Part shown: positions 1-6,667 of the stretch, in pieces
How the letters are laid out: each line of letters begins with the position of its first letter
Position numbering within the stretch: position 1 is the first letter of the stretch
NCBI GenBank assembly: GCA_013812465.1
Contig: JACCTK010000266.1
Coordinates: 1 to 13,754 of the forward strand
From: Actinomycetota bacterium
GTDB taxonomy: Bacteria; Actinomycetota; Thermoleophilia; Gaiellales; Gaiellaceae
Length of the DNA stretch: 13,754 nucleotides
Direction: 5' to 3'
Notes under the pieces: model-generated
Told to the model about the DNA's origin: nothing
What the model saw: only the letters and a program-made list of their open reading frames with translations
The model's database searches: none
Program-made: the position numbers and the translations under genes

Positions 1-21
1 CGCGAGGGAGGGCCGGCCGGC

Positions 22-38
22 GGGCGAAGCGTTCGCTC
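22..38. terminator. small hairpin downstream of the membrane-protein gene
   Basis: GGGCGAA-GCG-TTCGCTC forms a 7-bp stem (one G-T pair) with a 3-nt loop. It lies about 63 nt beyond the stop of the minus-strand gene ending at 101. There is no T tract on either side, so a terminator role is only a guess. The rest of 1-100 shows nothing recognisable. Confidence 0.25.
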
Positions 39-100
39 ACATCCCTCCGTGGAACGCCCTATGCCACCTCAAACGTTGCAGCCGGGTCGAACGTCAGGCC

Positions 101-727
101 CTACCACAGCGGTGGCGCCGTGGGCGACAGCGGCCGCCGCACGCCGAGGCGGTCGAGCTCGGCATCGGCGAGCGCCTCATAGCGCCCCTCCTCGAGGTCG
201 CGCCAGGGCCGAGGCGACACGCGGCGGAGCTCGCGGTAGGTGAGCGTCTCGACGGCGCGGTGGGCTAGGAAGCGCTCGAGCGCGGGGTCGCCGGCCCCGT
301 CGCGCAGGAGCTGCCGCAGCGCGCCGGTTTCGCGGGCACGCCCGAGCCGGGGCGGCAGGTAGCCGATCACGAGCGGCAACGAGGGCACGAGTGCCACGGC
401 GAGCCCGAGCACGGCGGCGGTGCGCTCGATCGACGCGCGGCTCGACTCCCCGCTCGCGGCGACATCGCGCCCGGCGTCGCGGAGCGACCCGGCGGCGCCG
501 TCGAGTCCGCCGCCGACGAGCGGGAGCTCGATCGCTGCGACCGCGTCGGCGGCGTCGCCGAGCGATCCACCGATCAAGGCGAAGCCGTCGGTCAGGCCGG
601 TCAGCTCGCGCACCGCCTCCGCCACCACGAGGCCGAGCAGGATCCACAGCAGCACCCATGCCAGCGCGAGCGCGTCCGTCAGCAGGACGGCGCGCCCGCC
701 CGGAAGCCTGGGTTGGATCATGAACAT
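101..727 (-). CDS. hypothetical two-helix membrane protein
   Basis: This 208-residue protein has unknown function. A hydrophobic segment at about residues 17-38 (ALAWVLLWILLGLVVAEAV) and another at about 104-125 (AVLGLAVALVPSLPLVIGYL) predict two membrane helices. The loop of about 65 residues between them is rich in Gly, Ala and Asp. The C-terminal 80 residues are charged, soluble and probably cytoplasmic (many Arg and Glu, LRQLLRDGAGDPALERFLAHR). The start at 727 is supported by AGGAG on the minus strand (734-738), 6 nt from the ATG; a second in-frame ATG follows two codons later at 721. It is transcribed away from the neighbouring tRNA-Gly. I recognise no family domain; codon use is typical of a real high-GC gene. 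It has no evident link to the catabolic locus. Confidence 0.8.
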   Translation of the reverse strand: MFMIQPRLPGGRAVLLTDALALAWVLLWILLGLVVAEAVRELTGLTDGFALIGGSLGDAADAVAAIELPLVGGGLDGAAGSLRDAGRDVAASGESSRASIERTAAVLGLAVALVPSLPLVIGYLPPRLGRARETGALRQLLRDGAGDPALERFLAHRAVETLTYRELRRVSPRPWRDLEEGRYEALADAELDRLGVRRPLSPTAPPLW

Positions 728-786
728 CAGAAGCTCCTATCGGCCGAGGGTCGGCTGGATTTAACTCGCCTAGGATGTGCCGACGA

Positions 787-857
787 GCGGGCGTGGTGTA
801 ACGGCTGCACAAGAGCCTTCCAAGCTCTTAGTGAGGGTTCAACTCCCTCCGCCCGCT
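787..857 (+). tRNA. tRNA-Gly (anticodon TCC)
   Basis: A full cloverleaf can be drawn. The acceptor is GCGGGCG (787-793) with CGCCCGC (850-856); the D stem is GTGT/GCAC. The anticodon stem AGAGC/GCTCT encloses the loop CTTCCAA, giving anticodon TCC (reads GGA). A 4-nt variable loop follows, then T stem GAGGG/CCCTC with loop TTCAACT. The discriminator is T857. The next bases are TCC, so the CCA end is not encoded directly after the discriminator. Confidence 0.95.
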
Positions 858-905
858 TCCAGTAGCAGAGCGAAATCCGCGCCTTTCGTTTCCGTGGCCG
901 GCTGC

Positions 906-929
906 TCAAGGTAACGGTCAAGGTAACGA
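906..929 (+). repeat. 12-bp tandem direct repeat, two copies
   Basis: TCAAGGTAACG occurs at 906-916 and again at 918-928, a period of 12 bp, about 50 bp beyond the 3' end of tRNA-Gly. Short direct repeats next to tRNA genes can be arm sites for tyrosine recombinases, but no integrase gene is adjacent here. The function is unknown. Confidence 0.6.
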
Positions 930-1033
930 GACTAGGCATCACGGTCGGCTCGCCCTTTCCTGACTTGGATGGCGAGCACCGCGGGCAGAGGAATGCAGCT
1001 GATCCGGCGAACTCGGCGTGCCGTTAGTTGGCC

Positions 1034-1082
1034 TCCTGGTTGTGGTCCAGGCGGGTCGCGGGTTCGAGTCCCGTCGCTCACC
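1034..1082 (+). tRNA. tRNA-His (GTG) 3' half; 5' half missing or decayed
   Basis: The anticodon arm is perfect: CCTGG (1035-1039), loop TTGTGGT, CCAGG (1047-1051), anticodon GTG for His. It is followed by a T arm, GCGGG-TTCGAGT-CCCGT (1058-1074), and an acceptor-like 3' strand CGCTCAC (1075-1081). The matching 5' acceptor GTGAGCG is absent upstream. The D region (GCC-GTTAGTT-GGC, 1020-1032) keeps only a D-loop-like GTTAGTTGG. This looks like a 3' tRNA fragment of the type left by integration or recombination at a tRNA gene. A very divergent functional tRNA is less likely. Confidence 0.55.
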
Positions 1083-1228
1083 TTCACGAAGTGCCTGCAA
1101 ACGAACTTTTTTGCTTGGCACAACCGGGTTAGTCAGTTGGGGACGCGGTCGGCATGTGGCAGCCGCCCAACCCGGGAGCGCCGCGATGAGGCGCACCGGG
1201 CTCGGGCGGCGATCCGCTCGACGGGCCC

Positions 1229-1378
1229 GTGAACCTTTTCGACCTGGGCATCGTCCTCGCGGTTGGGCTCCTCGTGGCCGCGCTCGGCCTGACCATCGAT
1301 CGCGCGACCAACCGCATCGAGCGCGAAGCCCGTTCGCGGGGCAGGCAATCCCGCAGCCCGGTCGGTCACCGCGCGTGA
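1229..1378 (+). CDS. possible small single-pass membrane protein (49 aa)
   Basis: This open frame starts with GTG (VNLFDLGIVLAVGLLVAALG...). It encodes a hydrophobic helix at about residues 5-22, followed by a charged, Arg-rich tail (IDRATNRIEREARSRGRQSR), so a membrane peptide with a cytoplasmic C terminus is plausible. Third codon positions are strongly G/C, as expected for a coding frame in this genome. Against it, there is no convincing ribosome-binding site, and the frame is open upstream only back to a stop at 1187-1189, so it could be a gene remnant. It lies between the tRNA-His fragment and the GntR gene. I do not recognise a family. Confidence 0.4.
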   Translation: MNLFDLGIVLAVGLLVAALGLTIDRATNRIEREARSRGRQSRSPVGHRA

Positions 1379-1485
1379 GCGGACAGGGCCAAGCGCGTCG
1401 GGACCGTTCCGTGCGCCCGACGGGCGGCTGATCTACACCCAGGCCGCCGAGCGCCTCGGGCGCTCTGTCGTGGCATGGAGCAGGG

Positions 1486-1501
1486 GGAGCCCCGAGGCTC
1501 C
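1486..1501 (+). other. hairpin in the leader region of the GntR gene
   Basis: GGAGCC-CCGA-GGCTCC is a perfect 6-bp stem with a 4-nt loop, ending 3 bp before the operator-like palindrome. The sequence GGCTCCAGT from its right arm is repeated at 1526-1534, so identical 9-mers (1496-1504 and 1526-1534) flank the palindrome. It could be a weak terminator closing upstream transcription or a chance structure. Confidence 0.4.
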
Positions 1502-1504
1502 AGT

Positions 1505-1523
1505 GTACAATGTCCTGTTGTAC
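1505..1523. promoter_or_regulatory. operator-like palindrome upstream of the GntR gene
   Basis: GTACAATGTCCTGTTGTAC has perfect 6-bp inverted arms, extended to TGTACAA/TTGTACA over 1504-1524, around a 7-bp centre. A -10-like TACAAT (1506-1511) lies inside it, so bound protein would block initiation. It shares GTAnnATGTCnnnTnnnAC with two sites at 6668-6713. GntR/FCD regulators usually bind short palindromes of this size and often repress themselves, so this is probably the regulator's own operator. That assignment is inference. Confidence 0.65.
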
Positions 1524-1561
1524 ATGGCTCCAGTTGCCTCTCCTTCTCGGCTCAACCGGCT

Positions 1562-2260
1562 TTGACGCGCTTTCGCGCGGACAACGCGCGCGGCCCCGAA
1601 TCAAGTCACATCGCCGCTCTCAGCTCGGCGAACCTCCGGGAGCGGGTGCGCCGCGCGCTGGAAGCCGCCATCGTCGCAGGCGAGCTACAGCCTGGCGCTC
1701 TCTACTCCGCCCCGGTGCTCGGAGTCCGTTTCGGCGTTTCCGCAACCCCTGTCCGTGAGGCAATGCTCGAGCTGGCGCGAGACGGTTTTGTCGTCGCCGA
1801 GCGAAACCGCGGCTTCCGGGTCGTCGAAGTTGCAGAGCGAGATCTTGACGAGATCTCGAAGATCCGGCTGCTGCTCGAGGTGCCAAGCACCGTCGAGGTG
1901 GCGGAGGTGATCGAGCCGGACCGTCTCGATCACCTTTCCAAGATCGCCAGCGAGATCTTCCTGGCCGCCGGCGAGGGACAGCTGATCGCATATCTGGACC
2001 TCGACAGAAGCTTTCACGTGGAGCTGATCTCTCGCCTTGGAAATGACCGCCTCACGGACCTCGTGGACCGTCTGCGTCGCCAGACTCGCCTATTCGGTCT
2101 CGACCAGTTGGTGGAGTCAGGGAGGCTGCACGAGTCGGCGCAGGAGCACCACGACTTGATCGCCGCGATGAGGGCCCGAGACACCGCCGCGACCGAGTCC
2201 ATCATCACCTCGCACATCAAGCACACCCGCGGCCTGTGGGTCGGTCGCGAGGAAACGTGA
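1562..2260 (+). CDS. GntR-family transcriptional regulator, FCD (FadR-like) subfamily
   Basis: DNA-binding repressor or activator that probably senses a carboxylate made from the imported substrate. The N-terminal winged helix shows the GntR signature: ALEAAIVAGELQPGALYS, then the recognition helix region VSATPVREAMLELARDGFV. The C-terminal FCD ligand domain carries the Asp/His set expected for metal binding (DRSFHVELISRL, AQEHHDLI, SHIKHTR). The frame is open from an ATG at 1475. That start would place the palindrome and its -10-like box inside the coding region, so the TTG at 1562 (about 232 aa, a normal family length) is preferred; neither start has a clear ribosome-binding site. The stop overlaps the GTG of the aldehyde dehydrogenase gene by GTGA, so the two are co-transcribed and probably translationally coupled. 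Confidence 0.85.
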   Translation: MTRFRADNARGPESSHIAALSSANLRERVRRALEAAIVAGELQPGALYSAPVLGVRFGVSATPVREAMLELARDGFVVAERNRGFRVVEVAERDLDEISKIRLLLEVPSTVEVAEVIEPDRLDHLSKIASEIFLAAGEGQLIAYLDLDRSFHVELISRLGNDRLTDLVDRLRRQTRLFGLDQLVESGRLHESAQEHHDLIAAMRARDTAATESIITSHIKHTRGLWVGREET

Positions 2261-3639
2261 GCGGTCCGACCGTCGAAAGTCGTTCTCCGCAAGCGCCGCG
2301 CGACGTCGTGATCTCTACCGCGGCAGCCGACAGGGGGGCCGTTGGGCTCGCCGCTGAGCGGGCGCGGCAGTCCGGTGCCAAGTGGGCGGCGGCCTCGGCC
2401 ACCGAGCGAGCCGATGCGCTACTGGCCGCTGCCGATGCCCTCGCCGACGCCGCGGAGGACGTCGCGAAGCTCGTCGTCCGCGAGGTCGGCAAGACGATCG
2501 TCGAGTCGCGACTGGAGGTGGAGCGTGGCGTGCGAATCCTGCGCTTCCATGCCGGCGCCGCGCTGCTGCCCGATGGCCAGACTCATCCGCGGATCCCGCC
2601 GGCGCCCGGTACCACGATCACGATGAGCCGCAGGCGTCCTCGGGGCGTTGCCGGGTTGATCACGCCCTGGAACTTCCCAGTTGCGATCCCCCTCTGGAAG
2701 GCTGCTCCGGCGCTCGCCTACGGCAATTCGGTTCTGCTGAAGCCTGCGTCGCAGTCGACAGCCATTGCTCTTCGCCTCGCGGAGCTGCTCGAGCCGCAGC
2801 TTCCGCCGCTCGTGCTCCAGGTGGTCCCAGGGGGCGCGGAGACCGGCCAGGCGCTGATCGAGGCTGCGGACGTGATCTCGTTCACCGGCTCGAGCTCGGT
2901 TGGCCAGAGCGTCGCCAAGTCCGCGGTCGCACGCGGGATTCCCGTTCAATGCGAGATGGGAGGTCTCAACTCGTCAATCGTGTTGCCCGACTGCGACCAG
3001 CAGAAGGCGGCAGCTGCGATCGCGGGCTCGATCATGGGCTACGCAGGCCAGAAGTGCACCGCGACGAGACGCGTCATCGCGTTCGGGAACTCGGACGAGC
3101 TTGCCGATGCCCTTGTCGCCGCTGTCGAAGGTCTGCCGGTTGGCGATCCCGCCCGCGAGGAGACGCAGGTTGGTCCCGTGATCGACGCGGACGCCGCCCG
3201 CCAGGTCGTCGATGCCGGCGCGAGCTCAGAGGGACGCGTGCTGACGGGCGGCCGGGCAATCGACGGTGATGGGTACTTCGTCGCCCCGACCCTGGTGGAC
3301 GGTCTAGCGCCGGACGCGCGGCTGCGCCACGAGGAGGTCTTCGGCCCGATCGCGGCCTTGATCAAAGCCGACAGCCTCGACCAGGCCCTGGGGATCAATG
3401 CGGAGGTCCCCTACGGCCTCGTCACTTCGGTCTTCACAAACGACCTCGGTGCCGCACTCGCCTGCTCCGACCGACTGCGCGAGGGGCTGATCCGGGTGAA
3501 CCAGCCGACAACCGGTGTCGACCTCCATGCGCCGTTTGGCGGCGAGGGGGCGTCGTCCTACGGCCCGCGCGAGCAGGGCTTGGCCGCTCGTGAGCAGTAC
3601 ACCTCCACCCATACGGTGACGCTCGCTCCTCCGGCCTAG
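2257..3639 (+). CDS. NAD(P)-dependent aldehyde dehydrogenase, 2-oxoglutarate-semialdehyde dehydrogenase-like
   Basis: Oxidises an aldehyde to its acid, probably the last catabolic step here. About 460 residues, full length. Visible ALDH motifs are PWNFP, LLKPA (cofactor Lys), FTGSSSVG (Rossmann turn), catalytic Glu at about 233 (CEMGG), nucleophile Cys at about 267 (GQKCTAT) and EEVFGP near the C terminus. The Glu-Cys spacing of 34 is normal. The usual GGKN is GGLN here. The GQKCTAT context and the DapA-like neighbour resemble 2-oxoglutarate-semialdehyde dehydrogenases of sugar-acid and hydroxyproline routes; substrate assignment is inference. The GTG at 2257 is chosen because it overlaps the GntR stop (GTGA) with GAGG just upstream; an in-frame GTG lies at 2236. 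Its TAG abuts the stop of the convergent DapA-like gene. Confidence 0.9.
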   Translation: MSGPTVESRSPQAPRDVVISTAAADRGAVGLAAERARQSGAKWAAASATERADALLAAADALADAAEDVAKLVVREVGKTIVESRLEVERGVRILRFHAGAALLPDGQTHPRIPPAPGTTITMSRRRPRGVAGLITPWNFPVAIPLWKAAPALAYGNSVLLKPASQSTAIALRLAELLEPQLPPLVLQVVPGGAETGQALIEAADVISFTGSSSVGQSVAKSAVARGIPVQCEMGGLNSSIVLPDCDQQKAAAAIAGSIMGYAGQKCTATRRVIAFGNSDELADALVAAVEGLPVGDPAREETQVGPVIDADAARQVVDAGASSEGRVLTGGRAIDGDGYFVAPTLVDGLAPDARLRHEEVFGPIAALIKADSLDQALGINAEVPYGLVTSVFTNDLGAALACSDRLREGLIRVNQPTTGVDLHAPFGGEGASSYGPREQGLAAREQYTSTHTVTLAPPA

Positions 3640-4536
3640 TCACGTCATACCGGCGCTCACGGCCTGCTCCGTAAGCCTGCGAACCTCCGCTTCTTGTGCG
3701 ACGGTGAGCGGCACGCGGGGCGGACGACATGCGCCCCCGCTGCGGCCGACGATGTCCATCGACAGCTTGATGGCCTGAACGAACTCGGTCCGCGAGTCCC
3801 AGCGCAGCAAGGGATGCAGCAGTCGGTAGAGCGGCAGAGCGACTTCGAGGTCCCCAGCCACCGCGGCTCGGTACAGCTCGATGCAGGAATGCGGGAAGGC
3901 GCTGGTGTAACCGGAGACCCACCCGCTTCCGCCGGCCAGGGCGACCTCGAGGACCGTGTCATCCGAGCCGATCAGGACGTCCAGCTCGGGTGACAGCTCG
4001 CGGATGGCGTAAGCGCGGCGGGGGTCGCCGGCGAACTCCTTCACCGCAACGATCAACCCCTCGTCGTGCAGGTTGGCGAGCAGCTCGGGGGTGAGATCGA
4101 CCTTCGTGTCGATTGGATTGTTGTAGGCGACGATCGGGAGCCCTATGCCCGCGACGGCCCTGAAGTGCTCGATCACGCCGCGGTCGGCCGCGCGGTAGGA
4201 GTTGGGCGGAAGGGCCATCACGGCGCTGGCGCCGGCCTCCGCAGCGTGGAGTGTCCAGCGGGCCGCCTCGTCGGCGCCATATGCGCTGACCGCTGGGATC
4301 ACGGCGAACCCTTCAGGAGCCGCCTCGACTGCCGCGGTGACGGCCCGCTCTCGCTCCTCACGGGTGAGCGCCTGGTACTCCCCAAGTGATCCGTTGGGCG
4401 TGATCCCGTCGCAGCCCGACGCGGCGAGCCACGTGATGTGCTCCACGTATCTGTCGAAGTCGACCTCGAGGTTCGAGCCCAGGATGACGGGATTGGCCAC
4501 CAGCACGCCGTGCCAGGGCTTGGTGCCTGTGCTCAT
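3640..4536 (-). CDS. DapA/N-acetylneuraminate-lyase superfamily protein (dihydrodipicolinate synthase family)
   Basis: Class I, Schiff-base (beta/alpha)8 lyase or dehydratase of 298 residues. The signature residues are present: NGSLGE (48-53, the GTTGE-type loop that holds the substrate carboxylate), Tyr138 in IVAYNNP and the Schiff-base lysine Lys166 in VAVKEFAGD. In a catabolic cluster with an aldehyde dehydrogenase it is unlikely to be the lysine-biosynthesis enzyme. Better candidates are a 2-keto-3-deoxy-sugar-acid dehydratase/aldolase or a 1-pyrroline-4-hydroxy-2-carboxylate deaminase, both of which yield 2-oxoglutarate semialdehyde; the exact reaction cannot be decided here. It is third in the minus-strand operon. 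Its ATG overlaps the stop of the acetamidase gene (ATGA), with GGAG about 10 nt upstream. It ends directly against the aldehyde dehydrogenase stop. Confidence 0.9.
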   Translation of the reverse strand: MSTGTKPWHGVLVANPVILGSNLEVDFDRYVEHITWLAASGCDGITPNGSLGEYQALTREERERAVTAAVEAAPEGFAVIPAVSAYGADEAARWTLHAAEAGASAVMALPPNSYRAADRGVIEHFRAVAGIGLPIVAYNNPIDTKVDLTPELLANLHDEGLIVAVKEFAGDPRRAYAIRELSPELDVLIGSDDTVLEVALAGGSGWVSGYTSAFPHSCIELYRAAVAGDLEVALPLYRLLHPLLRWDSRTEFVQAIKLSMDIVGRSGGACRPPRVPLTVAQEAEVRRLTEQAVSAGMT

Positions 4537-5468
4537 CGCCGCGGGTCTCCAGGCATGTCGGGCTCTCGGGCGTCTGGCGGCAGCAGTGACCGATCAATCG
4601 AGCACTTCGCGGTATGAAGCAGGTTTGACACCTGGCCGATCCCGCAGTGCGCGCCGATGCCCATGACCATCGCCGCCTCGTCGCTCGTGAGCTCCAACTC
4701 CTGCTCGAGCCAGAGCTTGAGCGCTCGAAACGCCGACCTCGCCGCGTCCGTGAGCGAGGGCGCGGACACAACTGTCATCAACCTGTCCGCGGTCAGTATG
4801 CGCGGGGACAACATCGCGCTCGGCCGCTCGAAGGGACGGGCCGTGACGACGATTCGAGTCCCGCACTCGGGCGCGCACACGATCTCGCCGTCGCCGAGGG
4901 CCGCCTTGCAGTCGCCGAAGTAGAGCCCAGCCCCAGGCACCTCGACCGGCAACACGATCGTCGACCCCGCGGTGATCTCGCGGACGTCGAGGTTGCCGCC
5001 GTGGTCACCCTCGTGCTTGCTGAACACCGTTTCGCGCGCGGGCGAGGTCGCCAGACATCCGATCAGTGGCGTCACGGGGACCGTCCAGTCGTCACGCAGC
5101 CGGATCCCGCCGTCGGAGACGGTCAGCTTCACCACATGGTCCTCCTCGTGCCACCAGTCGTGAGGCGAACGCGCCTGGCAGCGGCTGACGACCACCACGG
5201 GGTCGGTTGCGACCTCGAGCTCCTCGATGGTGATCGCCACAGCCTGTCCCGGCTGCGCGCCCTCGACCATGATCGGGCCGGTTACGCCGTCGAGGTTCTC
5301 CTCGACCCACTGCGCCGTCTCGGGCGTGAAGTCGGCTGGATCGTCGTAGCGGCCAGTGAAGCCGTCAACGGTGATGACGGCGAACGGCTCCCCGCCCTCA
5401 ACGGCTCCGATCGGATCGTGGTCGGGACTGTAGGTGTACTTGATGTCCGCGGGCTCGAACGTCTGCAT
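4533..5468 (-). CDS. acetamidase/formamidase family protein
   Basis: Amide hydrolase family (FmdA/AmdA) that releases ammonia and a carboxylate; about 311 residues, the usual length. Family motifs are the central block KHEGDHGGNLDVREI (about 151-165) with LPVEVPGAGLYFGD (173-186) and GDGEIV (192-197), and the turn PVTPLIGCLATSP (131-143) at the family's P-x-x-G-x-x-G-x-AP position. Soluble, with no signal peptide. The family usually has GDxHA in the block near 186-190, but here it reads GDCKA, so a conserved His is Lys and the activity may differ. Second gene of the operon: its ATG shares one base with the preceding stop (TGATG) and its stop overlaps the next start. The physiological amide is unknown; formamide or acetamide would not explain the neighbouring enzymes. 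Confidence 0.88.
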   Translation of the reverse strand: MQTFEPADIKYTYSPDHDPIGAVEGGEPFAVITVDGFTGRYDDPADFTPETAQWVEENLDGVTGPIMVEGAQPGQAVAITIEELEVATDPVVVVSRCQARSPHDWWHEEDHVVKLTVSDGGIRLRDDWTVPVTPLIGCLATSPARETVFSKHEGDHGGNLDVREITAGSTIVLPVEVPGAGLYFGDCKAALGDGEIVCAPECGTRIVVTARPFERPSAMLSPRILTADRLMTVVSAPSLTDAARSAFRALKLWLEQELELTSDEAAMVMGIGAHCGIGQVSNLLHTAKCSIDRSLLPPDAREPDMPGDPRR

Positions 5469-6652
5469 CAGCGCTTGGCTTCATGGAGCTCGGCGGGCAA
5501 CGGCGACTCCGGTGTGATCGGGCCGTAGCCCTCGAACTCGCCGTACTTCTCGTAGACGTCCTTGTAGAGCTCCAAAGCCTCACGGTCGAGCTCGATTCCC
5601 AGGCCGGGGCCGGTCGGGGTCGCGAGCTTGCCGTCCACGAACTCGACTCTCTCCGTGAGGAGATCGTGGACCAGGAAGGTCACGAACTGCTGATGGGCGA
5701 GCTGCGGCCCCGGCATAGCCGCCAGGACGTGTGCGGCCGCGACCGTCGTGATGGCGGTGTCGCCGAAGGCGTGCTTGATGACCGGCAGCCCAGCCGTCTC
5801 GCACATGGTGATCGCGTTCCGGAACGGGACCAGCCCACCAAGCTGATGAGGGTCGGTGACGACCACGTCAGCGGCACGCTGTGCGATCACATCCGGGACC
5901 TGAGCGGGGAGCCAGGCCGACTGGTTCGCGGCGATCCGCACTCTGGTCTTCGAGCGCAGGTCGGCAAGTCCGCCGATGTTGTGCATGTCGATTGGCTGCT
6001 CGACGAACTCGACCCCCACGTCCTCGAACCGCCTCAACGCATCCCTCGCTTGAAAGACGGTCCAGCCCTCGTTCGCGTCGACGCGGAACGCCACCTCGTC
6101 GCCGACCTCGTCCTTGATCGCCCGGGCTATCGCCAGGTCGTTGTCGATGTCGAAGCCGATCTTGATGTAGACCGTGTCGAATCCCCGCTCGACGCCCTCG
6201 GCGGCCTCGGCACGGGCGGTCTCCGGGTCCCGGTCGTTCACGTTGATGAACCAGTAGAAGGGGACTTCTTCGGTCTGCAGGCCACCGAAGAACTGATGCA
6301 CAGGGCAGCCGTGCGCTTTCCCGGCGATGTCCCAGAGCGCCATCTCGATGCCGGCTTGGGCCTCGTTCCCGAGGTAGGGGTAGTGGTGCCAGCCGCGGTC
6401 CTGGCAGCGGGTCAGGAACTCCGTGACGCGCAGCGGGTCATGGCCCACGATCCAAGGAGCGGTCGCCTCGAGCGCGTCGCGCACGAGCGAGATCAGTGGG
6501 CTCCCCGGAACTTCGCCGATGCCCGTGATGCCCTCGTCGGTGTGAACCTCGACGATCGCGTTGGTCAAGCCCCAGAGCCGTCCGAATCGCCACGTCTCGG
6601 GCTTCGTGAAGGGCACCGAGACGACGTGGACATCGACCTTCGTGACTTTCAT
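5468..6652 (-). CDS. enolase-superfamily (mandelate racemase/muconate lactonizing enzyme family) protein, probable acid-sugar dehydratase or epimerase
   Basis: Abstracts a proton alpha to a carboxylate, followed by dehydration or racemisation, on a Mg2+-dependent barrel. 394 residues. An N-terminal capping domain (about 1-130) precedes the barrel, where Lys164 (VYIKIGFD), Asp192 (FRVDAN), Glu218 (FVEQP), Asn243 (AANQSAW), Asp267 (VTDPH) and His294 (IKHAFGD) align with the catalytic and metal residues. Tyr162 replaces the first Lys of KxK. Asn as third ligand, and a DPH motif, also occur in glucarate dehydratase, so an acid-sugar dehydratase role is favoured. Start 6652 is chosen because GGAGGA (6660-6665) lies 7 nt away; the in-frame ATG at 6688 falls inside an operator-like repeat. 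First gene of the minus-strand operon, divergent from the transporter. Confidence 0.9.
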   Translation of the reverse strand: MKVTKVDVHVVSVPFTKPETWRFGRLWGLTNAIVEVHTDEGITGIGEVPGSPLISLVRDALEATAPWIVGHDPLRVTEFLTRCQDRGWHHYPYLGNEAQAGIEMALWDIAGKAHGCPVHQFFGGLQTEEVPFYWFINVNDRDPETARAEAAEGVERGFDTVYIKIGFDIDNDLAIARAIKDEVGDEVAFRVDANEGWTVFQARDALRRFEDVGVEFVEQPIDMHNIGGLADLRSKTRVRIAANQSAWLPAQVPDVIAQRAADVVVTDPHQLGGLVPFRNAITMCETAGLPVIKHAFGDTAITTVAAAHVLAAMPGPQLAHQQFVTFLVHDLLTERVEFVDGKLATPTGPGLGIELDREALELYKDVYEKYGEFEGYGPITPESPLPAELHEAKR

Positions 6653-6659
6653 AACGCTC

Positions 6660-6665
6660 TCCTCC
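6660..6665 (-). promoter_or_regulatory. strong ribosome-binding site of the enolase-superfamily gene
   Basis: GGAGGA on the minus strand, 7 nt from the ATG at 6652. It decides this start over the upstream ATG at 6688 and leaves the operator-like repeats in untranslated DNA. Confidence 0.8.
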
Positions 6666-6667
6666 AG

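Noticed and set aside
939..1604. 221-residue minus-strand frame containing RRDSNPRPAWTTT
   Set aside because: Peptides of this type arise from reading the T and anticodon arms of tRNA genes backwards; here it covers the tRNA-His fragment.
3640..4536. Biosynthetic dihydrodipicolinate synthase (dapA)
   Set aside because: The superfamily is clear, but catabolic neighbours, operon coupling and the NGSLGE loop argue for a catabolic lyase or dehydratase.
4647..5528. 293-residue plus-strand frame opposite the acetamidase-family gene
   Set aside because: It is an antisense shadow without motifs, covering a gene with strong family signatures.
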